DNA of 64,000 nt from JAFDWI01 sp963764215 (GTDB taxonomy: Bacteria > Actinomycetota > Acidimicrobiia > Acidimicrobiales > Iamiaceae): positions 62,001 to 126,000 of the forward strand of contig CAVXRS010000006.1 of NCBI GenBank assembly GCA_963764215.1. The letters run 5' to 3'. A program made the translations under genes and the position numbers. The first letter of the stretch is position 1; each line of letters starts with the position of its first letter. Below, one piece after another: positions 52,073-59,953 of the stretch. Below the pieces are notes generated by a model that did no database searches, was not told the DNA's origin, and saw only the letters and a list, made by a program, of their open reading frames with translations.

Positions 52073-52087
52073 GTTACCATCCGTAAC
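52073..52087. promoter_or_regulatory. Inverted repeat GTTAC-N5-GTAAC, candidate operator
   Basis: GTTAC and GTAAC form perfect five-base arms around CATCC, in the 146-base divergent gap between the crotonase gene (minus) and the SCP2 gene (plus). The form, size and place fit a TetR-type operator for the acyl-CoA region, and a TetR gene lies at the end of the minus-strand operon. Regulation is inferred from position and symmetry only. Confidence 0.5.
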
Positions 52088-52150
52088 CTTGTTGGAGGGC
52101 CAATAGGTCTGGTGCCGACACGGTAGCCAGACAATGACCATGGAGGACTG

Positions 52151-52558
52151 ATGCCCGCTTTTCTGAGCGATGACTGGGTGGCCGCGGCCAAGAAGGTGCA
52201 GGCGGAAACCGCCGATCAGGGCGAACCGGCGGTGAGCGTGCGGATGAACCTGGACGTCATCGACGTGCCGACGGAGATCTCGGATGACGACGTCCCCGCC
52301 CATCTCGACACCAGTGCGGGCGAACTCGACCTCGACGTCGGCCACATGGACAATCCCGAGCTGGCGATCAAGATCGACTACGAAGTCGCCAAGGCGATCC
52401 TGGTCGACGGCAACTCCCAGGCGGGCATCAACACGTTCATGGCCGGGAAGGTCAAGCTGCTCTCGGGGGATCTGGCCAAGCTGATGGCCGTCGCCCAGGG
52501 AATCGAAGGGGTCGTGTCGGCAGATGTCGCCGTGCGACTCAAGGCCATCACCGACTGA
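52151..52558 (+). CDS. SCP2 sterol-binding domain protein
   Basis: The 135-residue protein is a stand-alone SCP2-type lipid carrier: MPAFLSDDWVAAAKKVQAET, VSVRMNLDVIDVPTEISDD, LAIKIDYEVAKAILVDGNSQ, and AGINTFMAGKVKLLSGDLAK. It would hold a fatty acyl-CoA or sterol-like ligand. GGAGGACTG precedes the ATG. Its divergence from the crotonase operon across a shared operator supports joint regulation. Confidence 0.88.
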   Translation: MPAFLSDDWVAAAKKVQAETADQGEPAVSVRMNLDVIDVPTEISDDDVPAHLDTSAGELDLDVGHMDNPELAIKIDYEVAKAILVDGNSQAGINTFMAGKVKLLSGDLAKLMAVAQGIEGVVSADVAVRLKAITD

Positions 52559-52610
52559 CGCACCCGCTCGCGAGGCCGTCGGCCCGTCCCCGCCGGTCGA
52601 AGCTGCAGGC

Positions 52611-53408
52611 TCAGCCCGGTGGCGTGGCGTCCCGGCCGTGTCGTCCGGCGCCCGCACGGAAGCGGCCGGCACCCTCGAGGGTTTCGCCACTGGTGATCGT
52701 GGCGATCCCATGGCGGTATTCGTTCACCAGCGCATCGGGCTCTGCCAGCGACCATTGATCGAGGAGCGAGGCCCGGTCGCTGCGCAGGCACCGCTGGGGA
52801 AGCGCAGCCAACCGGTGTGCGAGCGCCGCGGCCTCGGCCAGGGCCTCCCCCGGGGCACAGACCACGTTGGCGAGACCCATCGCCTGTGCCTCCTCACCGC
52901 CGACGCCGCGCCCGGTGAGGATCATGTCCATCGCCCGGGATCCGCCGATCAGCCTCGGCAGGCGAACGGTGCCGCCGTCGACCAGTGGCACGCCCCAGCG
53001 GCGGCAGTAGACGCCGAAGGTGGCGTCCCGTGCGGCGACCCGCAGATCGCACCACAACGCCAACTCGAGCCCACCGGCAACCGCGAACCCTTCGACGGCG
53101 GCGATGGTGGGTTTGGAGAGCCGCAACCGTGTCGGCCCCAGCGGACCGGGTCCGTCCTCGGTCACCCGGTTGCCCCGACCCTCGGCGATGGCCGTCAGAT
53201 CGGCCCCGGCGCAGAAACATCCCTCCGCTCCGGTCAGCACCGCGACCGACAACGTCTCGTCTCCCTCGAAGTCCTCGAAGGTCGCGAGCAACGCCGCGGC
53301 GGTGGGCCGATCGACCGCATTGCGCCGCTCGGGTCGATGGATCTCCACGATCCGTACCGGCCTGTCGTCGACGACCCGCACCTGATCTGCTGATTCGGAC
53401 GAACTCAC
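52611..53408 (-). CDS. Crotonase/enoyl-CoA hydratase family protein
   Basis: The 265-residue protein has VRIVEIHRPERRNAVDRPTA, SVAVLTGAEGCFCAGADLTA (CoA-binding loop), LSKPTIAAVEGFAVAGGLEL and ALWCDLRVAARDATFGVYCR, followed by WGVPLVDGGTVRLPRLIG. The glutamates at both catalytic positions cannot be confirmed by eye; the second position reads WGVPLVDGG. The start is a GTG at 53408, which overlaps the DUF2207 stop (GTGA) and is preceded by AGGAGGAAGCTG. It is convergent with the SCP2 gene and, like the other crotonase, is probably part of acyl-CoA turnover. Confidence 0.88.
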   Translation of the reverse strand: MSSSESADQVRVVDDRPVRIVEIHRPERRNAVDRPTAAALLATFEDFEGDETLSVAVLTGAEGCFCAGADLTAIAEGRGNRVTEDGPGPLGPTRLRLSKPTIAAVEGFAVAGGLELALWCDLRVAARDATFGVYCRRWGVPLVDGGTVRLPRLIGGSRAMDMILTGRGVGGEEAQAMGLANVVCAPGEALAEAAALAHRLAALPQRCLRSDRASLLDQWSLAEPDALVNEYRHGIATITSGETLEGAGRFRAGAGRHGRDATPPG

Positions 53409-55156
53409 CAGCTTCCTCCTCCTCCGCCACCGCCACCGCCACCGACTCCACCGCCGCCACTGGAGCTGGGTGCGGTGCTCGTGGCCGAGACCGTCGAGGC
53501 CAACGAACCTGCCACCAGCGCCATGCTCAAACCGGTGGTGGTCGGCGGGAGCCCGGCCTCGGACACCACCGCACGCCAGTGGTCGACCTCGTCGAGCGCG
53601 ACGGCCCACGCCGTGTACTCCCGCAGCACTCCCCGTTCGGCGGCCTGGCGGACATGTTCGGCCTCGGATTCGTGCAGGAACCGCCGGAAGGAGGCCACTC
53701 GCAGCCACATCGCCGATCCGGCCGGTGTCCGGACATGCAGCTCCCAGCTCCGCACCAGCAACGCGATCGACGCTCCGCCGAGGAGGGCGCCAAGGCCGAT
53801 CCCGATCACGCCAGGCAGCCCACGGCCGAAGGTGAAATAGGCGCTGACGAGAATCAGCACGTCCGCGACCACGACGCCGAGCGCCCCGAGCCCCCGGGCG
53901 ATGCCGACCCGTCGCTCCGCGGCAATGTCCGCGAATCCCGATGCCCGAAACCAGTTCTTCTGGAGCGATGACAGCGACTTCCACATCGCCGAGAACGCCG
54001 AGTCGTACGAGCCGAGCTGGATCTGGTTCCGGCCGGCGAAGGCCACGTCGAGCAGTCCGGTGGTCGCATCGACCGGATGGGGTTTGTCCTGGATGACGAT
54101 TGCCTTGGGATCGGTGTCGTCGAGGTCGATGTAGCCGTCGATCGCGGCACCCAGCAACCAGGCGACCTGTTGATCTTTGCCTGCGTCCTCGGTGACGAGC
54201 ACGCCACCCTGCCACGCCGTGATCCCCTTGGGGGGCGCGAATTCGGTGGTCGTCCATTCCGCCAGTCTGGTGTCGTCGACCCGGATCGCTCCTGCGGGGA
54301 CACCGGATCGAGCCGGCGCCCCGAAGGCGGCATCCGCCGCCGAGTCGGTGCTGGCGGCACCCGCCATCACCCAGTCCCGCCCGGCACGCCGTAGCACCCT
54401 GGCCACCGCGAGTGCCGTGACGATCATCAGCACCGCCGTGGAGATCGCGAGGGCTGGTGCGCGCTGCCAGAAGGGCCGCGCGGCTTCGATCACGTGCGGA
54501 GTCCGAGGTGCGGGAGCACTGGTGAGCGGCGCGCCTCGACGTGCATAGACGGTGATGCCTTCGCCGGAGTCGAGGCGGCCGTGGGACACGACCAGATGCC
54601 CGGGGCTGACCTGGTCGACCGCACACGGGGTGAACGAGCCCCGCGTTCCGACGTCGCAGCTCGGCGATTCCCACCTCCACGGGGCGACCAGGTCGAGTTC
54701 GGTGTGATCGACGGGTACGTCCCAGGACGCGCCGACCCCGTTCCAGCCGAACCGACCGTCGCCGAGGTTCGCGGTGGCGAGCGGATAGGTGATCTCGTAG
54801 CGGTGATCGCCCGAGATCTTCTCGTTCGGATCACCGATGCGCACCCGCACTCCTGTCCCGTCCGGGGTGATGAGCGTCTGGGCGTTCGTGTCCGAAGCAA
54901 CCCGCACCTGCCCGGCCTCGGAAACGGGGAGATCCGGCAGCACGCGGTAGATGCCGTGTCGACTCTGGGAGAAGTGGTAGTCGATCGTCTCGTGCACCTG
55001 GGCGTTGCCCTGGCCGTCGAAGGTCGCCGACGCCCAGTAGTCGGTGACCGACTCGGGATGACCGACGGCCACGATGATCCCGCAGATCGCACCGACGACC
55101 AGGCCGATCAGGACGAAGTAGACGATACTTCGACGCCGCCGATTCATCTTCCGCAT
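53405..55156 (-). CDS. DUF2207 membrane protein with glycine-rich tail
   Basis: The 583-residue protein has an N-terminal membrane helix (YFVLIGLVVGAICGIIVAVG), an extracytoplasmic DUF2207 beta domain (VHETIDYHFSQSRHGIYRVL, NEKISGDHRYEITYPLATA, WRWESPSCDVG), a second helix near the middle (LAISTAVLMIVTALAVARVL), a cytoplasmic domain, two more helices and a tail that ends in a long glycine run and SW. The layout is standard for this family, of unknown function in the envelope. The crotonase GTG overlaps its stop, an unexpected partner. Confidence 0.85.
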   Translation of the reverse strand: MRKMNRRRRSIVYFVLIGLVVGAICGIIVAVGHPESVTDYWASATFDGQGNAQVHETIDYHFSQSRHGIYRVLPDLPVSEAGQVRVASDTNAQTLITPDGTGVRVRIGDPNEKISGDHRYEITYPLATANLGDGRFGWNGVGASWDVPVDHTELDLVAPWRWESPSCDVGTRGSFTPCAVDQVSPGHLVVSHGRLDSGEGITVYARRGAPLTSAPAPRTPHVIEAARPFWQRAPALAISTAVLMIVTALAVARVLRRAGRDWVMAGAASTDSAADAAFGAPARSGVPAGAIRVDDTRLAEWTTTEFAPPKGITAWQGGVLVTEDAGKDQQVAWLLGAAIDGYIDLDDTDPKAIVIQDKPHPVDATTGLLDVAFAGRNQIQLGSYDSAFSAMWKSLSSLQKNWFRASGFADIAAERRVGIARGLGALGVVVADVLILVSAYFTFGRGLPGVIGIGLGALLGGASIALLVRSWELHVRTPAGSAMWLRVASFRRFLHESEAEHVRQAAERGVLREYTAWAVALDEVDHWRAVVSEAGLPPTTTGLSMALVAGSLASTVSATSTAPSSSGGGGVGGGGGGGGGGSW

Positions 55157-55251
55157 CCACGGGACGTTACCGCTTCGTCGCCGCTGCTGGGGGAGTAACA
55201 CCTCACCGTCGGGCTCGCCGCGGAAACGGTCGCTGCGCTAGAGCTTGTGCC

Positions 55252-55845
55252 ATGGCAGATTCCGTTTCCGCATCCGCTGCGCTCGCGAGACTCCTCGAGG
55301 GCAACCACCGGTTCGCGACGCAACATCCCTCCGATCCGACGGTCACCGCGGACCGCCGCCGCGCCTTGACAGCCGGCCAGCACCCGTTCGCCACAGTGCT
55401 GGGCTGCGTGGATTCGCGCGCGCCGATCGAGTTGATCTTCGACGCCAGCGTCGGCGATCTGCTCACCGTGCGCAGCGCCGGACAGACGCTCGCCGGCGCC
55501 CCCCGCGGCAACGTCGAGTTCGGGGTGCGCGTGCTGGGGACCGAGCTGGTGGCGGTGGTGGGCCACACGTTCTGTGGCGCGGTGGACGCGGCGCTCGAGC
55601 CGGAGCGACCCGACGGGCCACTCGGAGAGGTCGTCGACGAGGTGGCCGGTCGCCTCGCGGGCGCGGATCCCTCGGATGCCCCGGCGGCGGTCCGCACGAA
55701 CCTGACCGCGTCGGTGGAGGCGGTGCGGACCCTGGACACCATGCGCCTGCCCGACGGCCGCCGCCCGGTGGTGGTGGGGCTGCTCTACGATCTGGGCAGC
55801 GGTGAGGCGCGGGTGGTGGACGACGGGGGCCTCGAGCGTCCCTGA
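55252..55845 (+). CDS. Beta-class carbonic anhydrase
   Basis: The 197-residue protein has the zinc site of beta-carbonic anhydrases: Cys52 and Asp54-Arg56 in GCVDSRAP, then His105 and Cys108 in GHTFCGA, together with the substrate loop GNHRF at the start. It hydrates CO2 to bicarbonate. The sequence is short and compact, without a signal peptide or SulP fusion, so it is a soluble cytoplasmic enzyme. It stands alone between DUF2207 (divergent) and katG. Confidence 0.92.
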   Translation: MADSVSASAALARLLEGNHRFATQHPSDPTVTADRRRALTAGQHPFATVLGCVDSRAPIELIFDASVGDLLTVRSAGQTLAGAPRGNVEFGVRVLGTELVAVVGHTFCGAVDAALEPERPDGPLGEVVDEVAGRLAGADPSDAPAAVRTNLTASVEAVRTLDTMRLPDGRRPVVVGLLYDLGSGEARVVDDGGLERP

Positions 55846-55992
55846 GACCCGGATGGGAACCGGCCGACACCGAACCGATCCGACCATGGACAGGTGCCGG
55901 AAGCGGGCGTAGGTTCGCGTCGTCGCCCGCGACGGATCGCGCCTCCGAGCCGCGTCCGACCACCCTGCACCCACCAGCCCAGGAGCCACCTC

Positions 55993-58149
55993 ATGACCAC
56001 CGATCAACAAACCTCCTGCCCGGTCGTGCACGGTGCCCACACCACACTGTCCGCCTCGATGATGGATTTCTGGCCCAACGCGCTGAACCTGGACATCCTG
56101 CACCAACACGATGCCAGGACCAATCCGATGGGCGCGGACTTCGACTACCGCGAGGAGGTCCGCAGCCTCGACGTCGAGGCGCTCAAGGCCGATCTTCGCG
56201 CCCTGATGACCGACAGCCAACCGTGGTGGCCTGCGGACTGGGGTCACTACGGCGGATTGTTCATCCGCATGGCCTGGCACGACGCGGGCACCTACCGCAT
56301 CGCCGACGGACGTGGCGGAGGAGGCACCGGGAACCAGCGCTTCGCGCCGTTGAACTCCTGGCCCGACAACGTCAACCTCGACAAGGCACGTCGATTGTTG
56401 TGGCCGATCAAACAGAAGTACGGCAACAAGATCTCCTGGGCCGACCTGATCATCCTCGCCGGCACCATGGCCTACGAATCCATGGGGCTCACCCCGTTCG
56501 GGTTCGGGTTCGGCCGCGCCGACATCTGGCACCCGGAGAAGGACACCTTCTGGGGTGCCGAAACCGAATGGCTCGGCTCGACCCGCTACGACGAAGGTGA
56601 CCGTGCATCACTCGAGAACCCCCTCGCGGCGGTCCAGATGGGCCTCATCTACGTCAACCCCGAAGGGGTCAACGGCCGGCCCGACCCCCAGATGACCGCG
56701 GACGACATCCGGATCACCTTCGCCCGCATGGCGATGAACGACGAGGAGACCGTGGCGCTGACCGCAGGCGGCCACACCGTCGGCAAGACCCACGGCAACG
56801 GCAACGCGGAACTGCTCGGACCCGAACCCGAAGCCGCTGACGTCGAGGACCAGGGCATGGGGTGGATCAACAAGACCACCCGCGGCGTCGGACGCGACGC
56901 GGTCACCTCCGGCATCGAAGGCGCCTGGACGACGCACCCGACCACCTGGGACAACGGGTACTTCGACCTGCTGCTCGGCTACGAATGGGAGCTCGCCAAA
57001 AGTCCGGCCGGCGCATGGCAGTGGGAACCGATCGACATGCCCGACGAGGTCAAGCCCGTCGACGTCGAGGATCCCTCGATCCGCCGCAACCCGATCATGA
57101 CCGACGCCGACATGGCCATGAAGGTCGACCCGGCCTACCGGGAGATCGCCGCACGATTCCACAACGACTTCGACCACTTCAGCGAGGTGTTCGCCCGGGC
57201 CTGGTTCAAGCTCACCCACCGCGACATGGGGCCCAAGACCCGCTATCTGGGCCCCGACGTTCCCCAGGAGGATCTGATCTGGCAGGACCCGATCCCCGCC
57301 GGGTCGACCGGCTACGACATCGCCGACGTCAGGGCCCGCATCGAGGCGAGTGGGCTGAGCACCGCGGAGCTGGTGGCGACCGCCTGGGACAGCGCCCGCA
57401 CGTACCGCGGTTCGGACATGCGCGGAGGCGCGAACGGCGCCCGCATCCGTCTCGCACCACAGAAGGACTGGGTCGGCAACGAGCCCGAACGCCTCGCCCG
57501 GGTACTCGACGTGTACCAACCGATCGCCGCCGACACCGGAGCTTCGATCGCGGATGTGATCGTGCTCGGCGGCAACGTCGGTGTCGAACGCGCCGCGGCG
57601 GCCGCGGGTCGCGAGGTGACCGTTCCCTTCTCACCGGGTCGCGGCGACGCCACCGACGAGACGACCGACGCCGACTCCTTCGAGCCACTCGAGCCCGTCC
57701 ACGACGGCTTCCGCAACTGGCTCAAGGACGACTACGCCGTCAGTGCCGAGGAACTTCTCCTCGACCGCAGCCAACTCATGGGCCTCAGCGCTCCGGAGAT
57801 GACCGTGCTGCTCGGCGGGATGCGCGTGCTGGGCACCAACTGGGGTGGCACCGCCCATGGCGTGTTCACCGACCGCGTCGGTGCCCTGTCGAACGACTTC
57901 TTCGTCAACCTCACCGACATGGCGAACACGTGGGTTCTTGCCGGCGACGGCACCTACGACATCAACGACCGGGCCACCGGCAACCGCAAGTGGACCGCGA
58001 CCCGCCTCGACCTCGTCTTCGGCGCCAACTCGATCCTGCGGTCCTACGCCGAGGTCTATGCCCAGGCCGACAACGAACAGCGATTCGTCGACGACTTCGT
58101 CGCCGCCTGGACCAAGGTCATGGACGCCGACCGCTTCGACCTGGACTGA
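55993..58149 (+). CDS. katG: Catalase-peroxidase KatG
   Basis: The 718-residue enzyme is a standard bifunctional catalase-peroxidase. The distal haem site Arg92, Trp95 and His96 lies in FIRMAWHDAGTYR, Trp95 being the residue that joins the Met-Tyr-Trp adduct, with Tyr in LIYVNPEGVNG. The proximal His is in LTAGGHTVGKTHG, and the non-catalytic C-terminal domain follows from about residue 430. It removes H2O2 and can activate isoniazid-type prodrugs. AGGAGCC lies before the ATG at 55993. No Fur-family gene is next to it, unlike in many mycobacteria. Confidence 0.97.
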   Translation: MTTDQQTSCPVVHGAHTTLSASMMDFWPNALNLDILHQHDARTNPMGADFDYREEVRSLDVEALKADLRALMTDSQPWWPADWGHYGGLFIRMAWHDAGTYRIADGRGGGGTGNQRFAPLNSWPDNVNLDKARRLLWPIKQKYGNKISWADLIILAGTMAYESMGLTPFGFGFGRADIWHPEKDTFWGAETEWLGSTRYDEGDRASLENPLAAVQMGLIYVNPEGVNGRPDPQMTADDIRITFARMAMNDEETVALTAGGHTVGKTHGNGNAELLGPEPEAADVEDQGMGWINKTTRGVGRDAVTSGIEGAWTTHPTTWDNGYFDLLLGYEWELAKSPAGAWQWEPIDMPDEVKPVDVEDPSIRRNPIMTDADMAMKVDPAYREIAARFHNDFDHFSEVFARAWFKLTHRDMGPKTRYLGPDVPQEDLIWQDPIPAGSTGYDIADVRARIEASGLSTAELVATAWDSARTYRGSDMRGGANGARIRLAPQKDWVGNEPERLARVLDVYQPIAADTGASIADVIVLGGNVGVERAAAAAGREVTVPFSPGRGDATDETTDADSFEPLEPVHDGFRNWLKDDYAVSAEELLLDRSQLMGLSAPEMTVLLGGMRVLGTNWGGTAHGVFTDRVGALSNDFFVNLTDMANTWVLAGDGTYDINDRATGNRKWTATRLDLVFGANSILRSYAEVYAQADNEQRFVDDFVAAWTKVMDADRFDLD

Positions 58150-58176
58150 ACATCACGCCGACCGCACGTCGTCATC

Positions 58177-59808
58177 TCAGGAGGCCGAGCACACCCAGGC
58201 GCGGGCACCCGCACCGTCCACCTCGAAGTTCCAGGGAGTCGACGACCGGTCGGCGGGCACGACCACCGACACCGTGCTCCCCGGCGCCGCCCGACCGATC
58301 GGACGACCGGTGAAGCGGCGGGCGAACCGTCGTGCGGAGATCTGCGCCGGCTCGGCAGGCCCCGCGGTCACCAGCAGGGCACCACCCGGCGGGACCGGAA
58401 CAGTCGCGCCCGGAGCCATACCGGTCCAACCATCACGACAGGCCGGCCTCCGTCCGTCGACAGGCTTCGGCCGGACCCCTTCATCGGCGATCATCCAGGT
58501 GTCGGCGCCGACCCGGCTCGGTTCGGTGCCGAGCGTCGCCGGGGTGACGTGGCCCGCGATCGAACCGAATCGGTCGACCACCGCGAGGTATTCCCCCGAG
58601 GTCACCTTCGGTTCCCACGGCAGTGGCCGATGCGGGTCGGCTCGTGGCCCCATCGCCTCGAGTGCGGCGATGTAGGGACGCTCGCCCGCCGCGAGCACCA
58701 TCTCCAAGTGCCTCGCGGCGTTCAGGTCGTTGGCCAGCCCGACGCCGGCGACCACCACGAGCGCGATTCCCACCGGTGCCAGAGATCGAGGGATGGTCAC
58801 CCCACGCAGGCATCGCACCAGGATCATGACCAAGAGCAGGGACACGACCGTCTGGTACCAACCCGCGCCCGGTTTGCCGATGAAGGGATTCCCGGCCCGG
58901 GCCCAGGCACAGGACGCCACGAAGACCGCGATGGTGGCCGCCAGCACGGCCACGCGACGATCGAAGGTGTGCCAACGCACGATCGCCAGCACCACTACGA
59001 CGGCGCACCCGGCCGCCACGAGGAGGCCGCCCACCGGCGAACCGCGGGTGATGCTCTCGAAAGTCGAAGCGACGACATGCCAGCTGTAGGTGACCTTCGC
59101 GGGGACCGTGCTCGAGAAGACGGGAGCGTGCCGGAACACGAACCACAACGACCACAGCGCGACCGGCGGCGCAAAGAGGGCGAGTCGCCCCAGGCGCGGT
59201 CGACGAACCGCCACGTCGGCAATCACTGCGAACGCGACGGTGACGCCGACACCCGAGCTGGCAAGTGCGATCGCCACGAGGCCTGCCGCGATCCCGTCGT
59301 CACGGAGCCGGTCCGACTCGGTGGCGTGCAAGGCCCACAACAAGCACAGGAGCGGGATGTCGAAGTTGATCAGAAAGGGAAAGATCAGGCTCGGCACGCT
59401 CGCGTGCGACCAGGCGAGGATGAGTGCGAGAAACGCCACCAGGATCGGCGATGCGAGCCGGCGATGGGTCCAGTAGAAGGTCCCGGGAATCGCGATGAAT
59501 ACGGCGACGCCGACGACCAGGTACGCGTGAAAGTTCCCCGTACCGACCGTGTTGAGCAAGGCCTGGTACACCAGGATGGGAACCACGATGAGATGGCCGT
59601 TGAGCGGCGTGAGGTAGTTGCCGTCATAGTGCTCGAGCAGCACCGTCCATTCGTCGAAGTGGAAACCGAAGTCGCGCCCCTCCCAGAGGGTGAGCGCGGC
59701 AAGTGCCGCGAACCCCAGGACCACCGACGCTCCGGCAAGTCGGCGGATGTTCCGGTCTTTGCGCCCGTCGGCGCGTCGTTCGACAGGCTCATGCTCGTCG
59801 CACGTCAT
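58177..59808 (-). CDS. Polytopic membrane protein, possibly glycosyltransferase-like
   Basis: The 543-residue protein has about ten membrane helices (for example AGASVVLGFAALAALTLW, YLVVGVAVFIAIPGTFYW, LVAFLALILAWSHASVPSLI, GLVAIALASSGVGVTVAFAV) and a soluble C-terminal domain of about 160 residues that ends WVCSAS. After the first helix an extracytoplasmic loop reads DFGFHFDEWTVLLEHYDG, whose acidic HFDEW is the kind of motif seen in GT-C glycosyltransferases. I do not recognise the family with confidence. It is convergent with katG. Confidence 0.6.
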   Translation of the reverse strand: MTCDEHEPVERRADGRKDRNIRRLAGASVVLGFAALAALTLWEGRDFGFHFDEWTVLLEHYDGNYLTPLNGHLIVVPILVYQALLNTVGTGNFHAYLVVGVAVFIAIPGTFYWTHRRLASPILVAFLALILAWSHASVPSLIFPFLINFDIPLLCLLWALHATESDRLRDDGIAAGLVAIALASSGVGVTVAFAVIADVAVRRPRLGRLALFAPPVALWSLWFVFRHAPVFSSTVPAKVTYSWHVVASTFESITRGSPVGGLLVAAGCAVVVVLAIVRWHTFDRRVAVLAATIAVFVASCAWARAGNPFIGKPGAGWYQTVVSLLLVMILVRCLRGVTIPRSLAPVGIALVVVAGVGLANDLNAARHLEMVLAAGERPYIAALEAMGPRADPHRPLPWEPKVTSGEYLAVVDRFGSIAGHVTPATLGTEPSRVGADTWMIADEGVRPKPVDGRRPACRDGWTGMAPGATVPVPPGGALLVTAGPAEPAQISARRFARRFTGRPIGRAAPGSTVSVVVPADRSSTPWNFEVDGAGARAWVCSAS

Positions 59809-59953
59809 GGGCGGCACGGTTACTTCTGACAGGAAAGCTCCTCCTCAGTGACGGCGGCGGATGCACTTCGAGGAAACCGACGGGACCGGCTCGACACCAC
59901 GCTATTGCATGAACTCCTCGAATCGAGGGGGTTCTGGCCTCGGCTACGACGGG

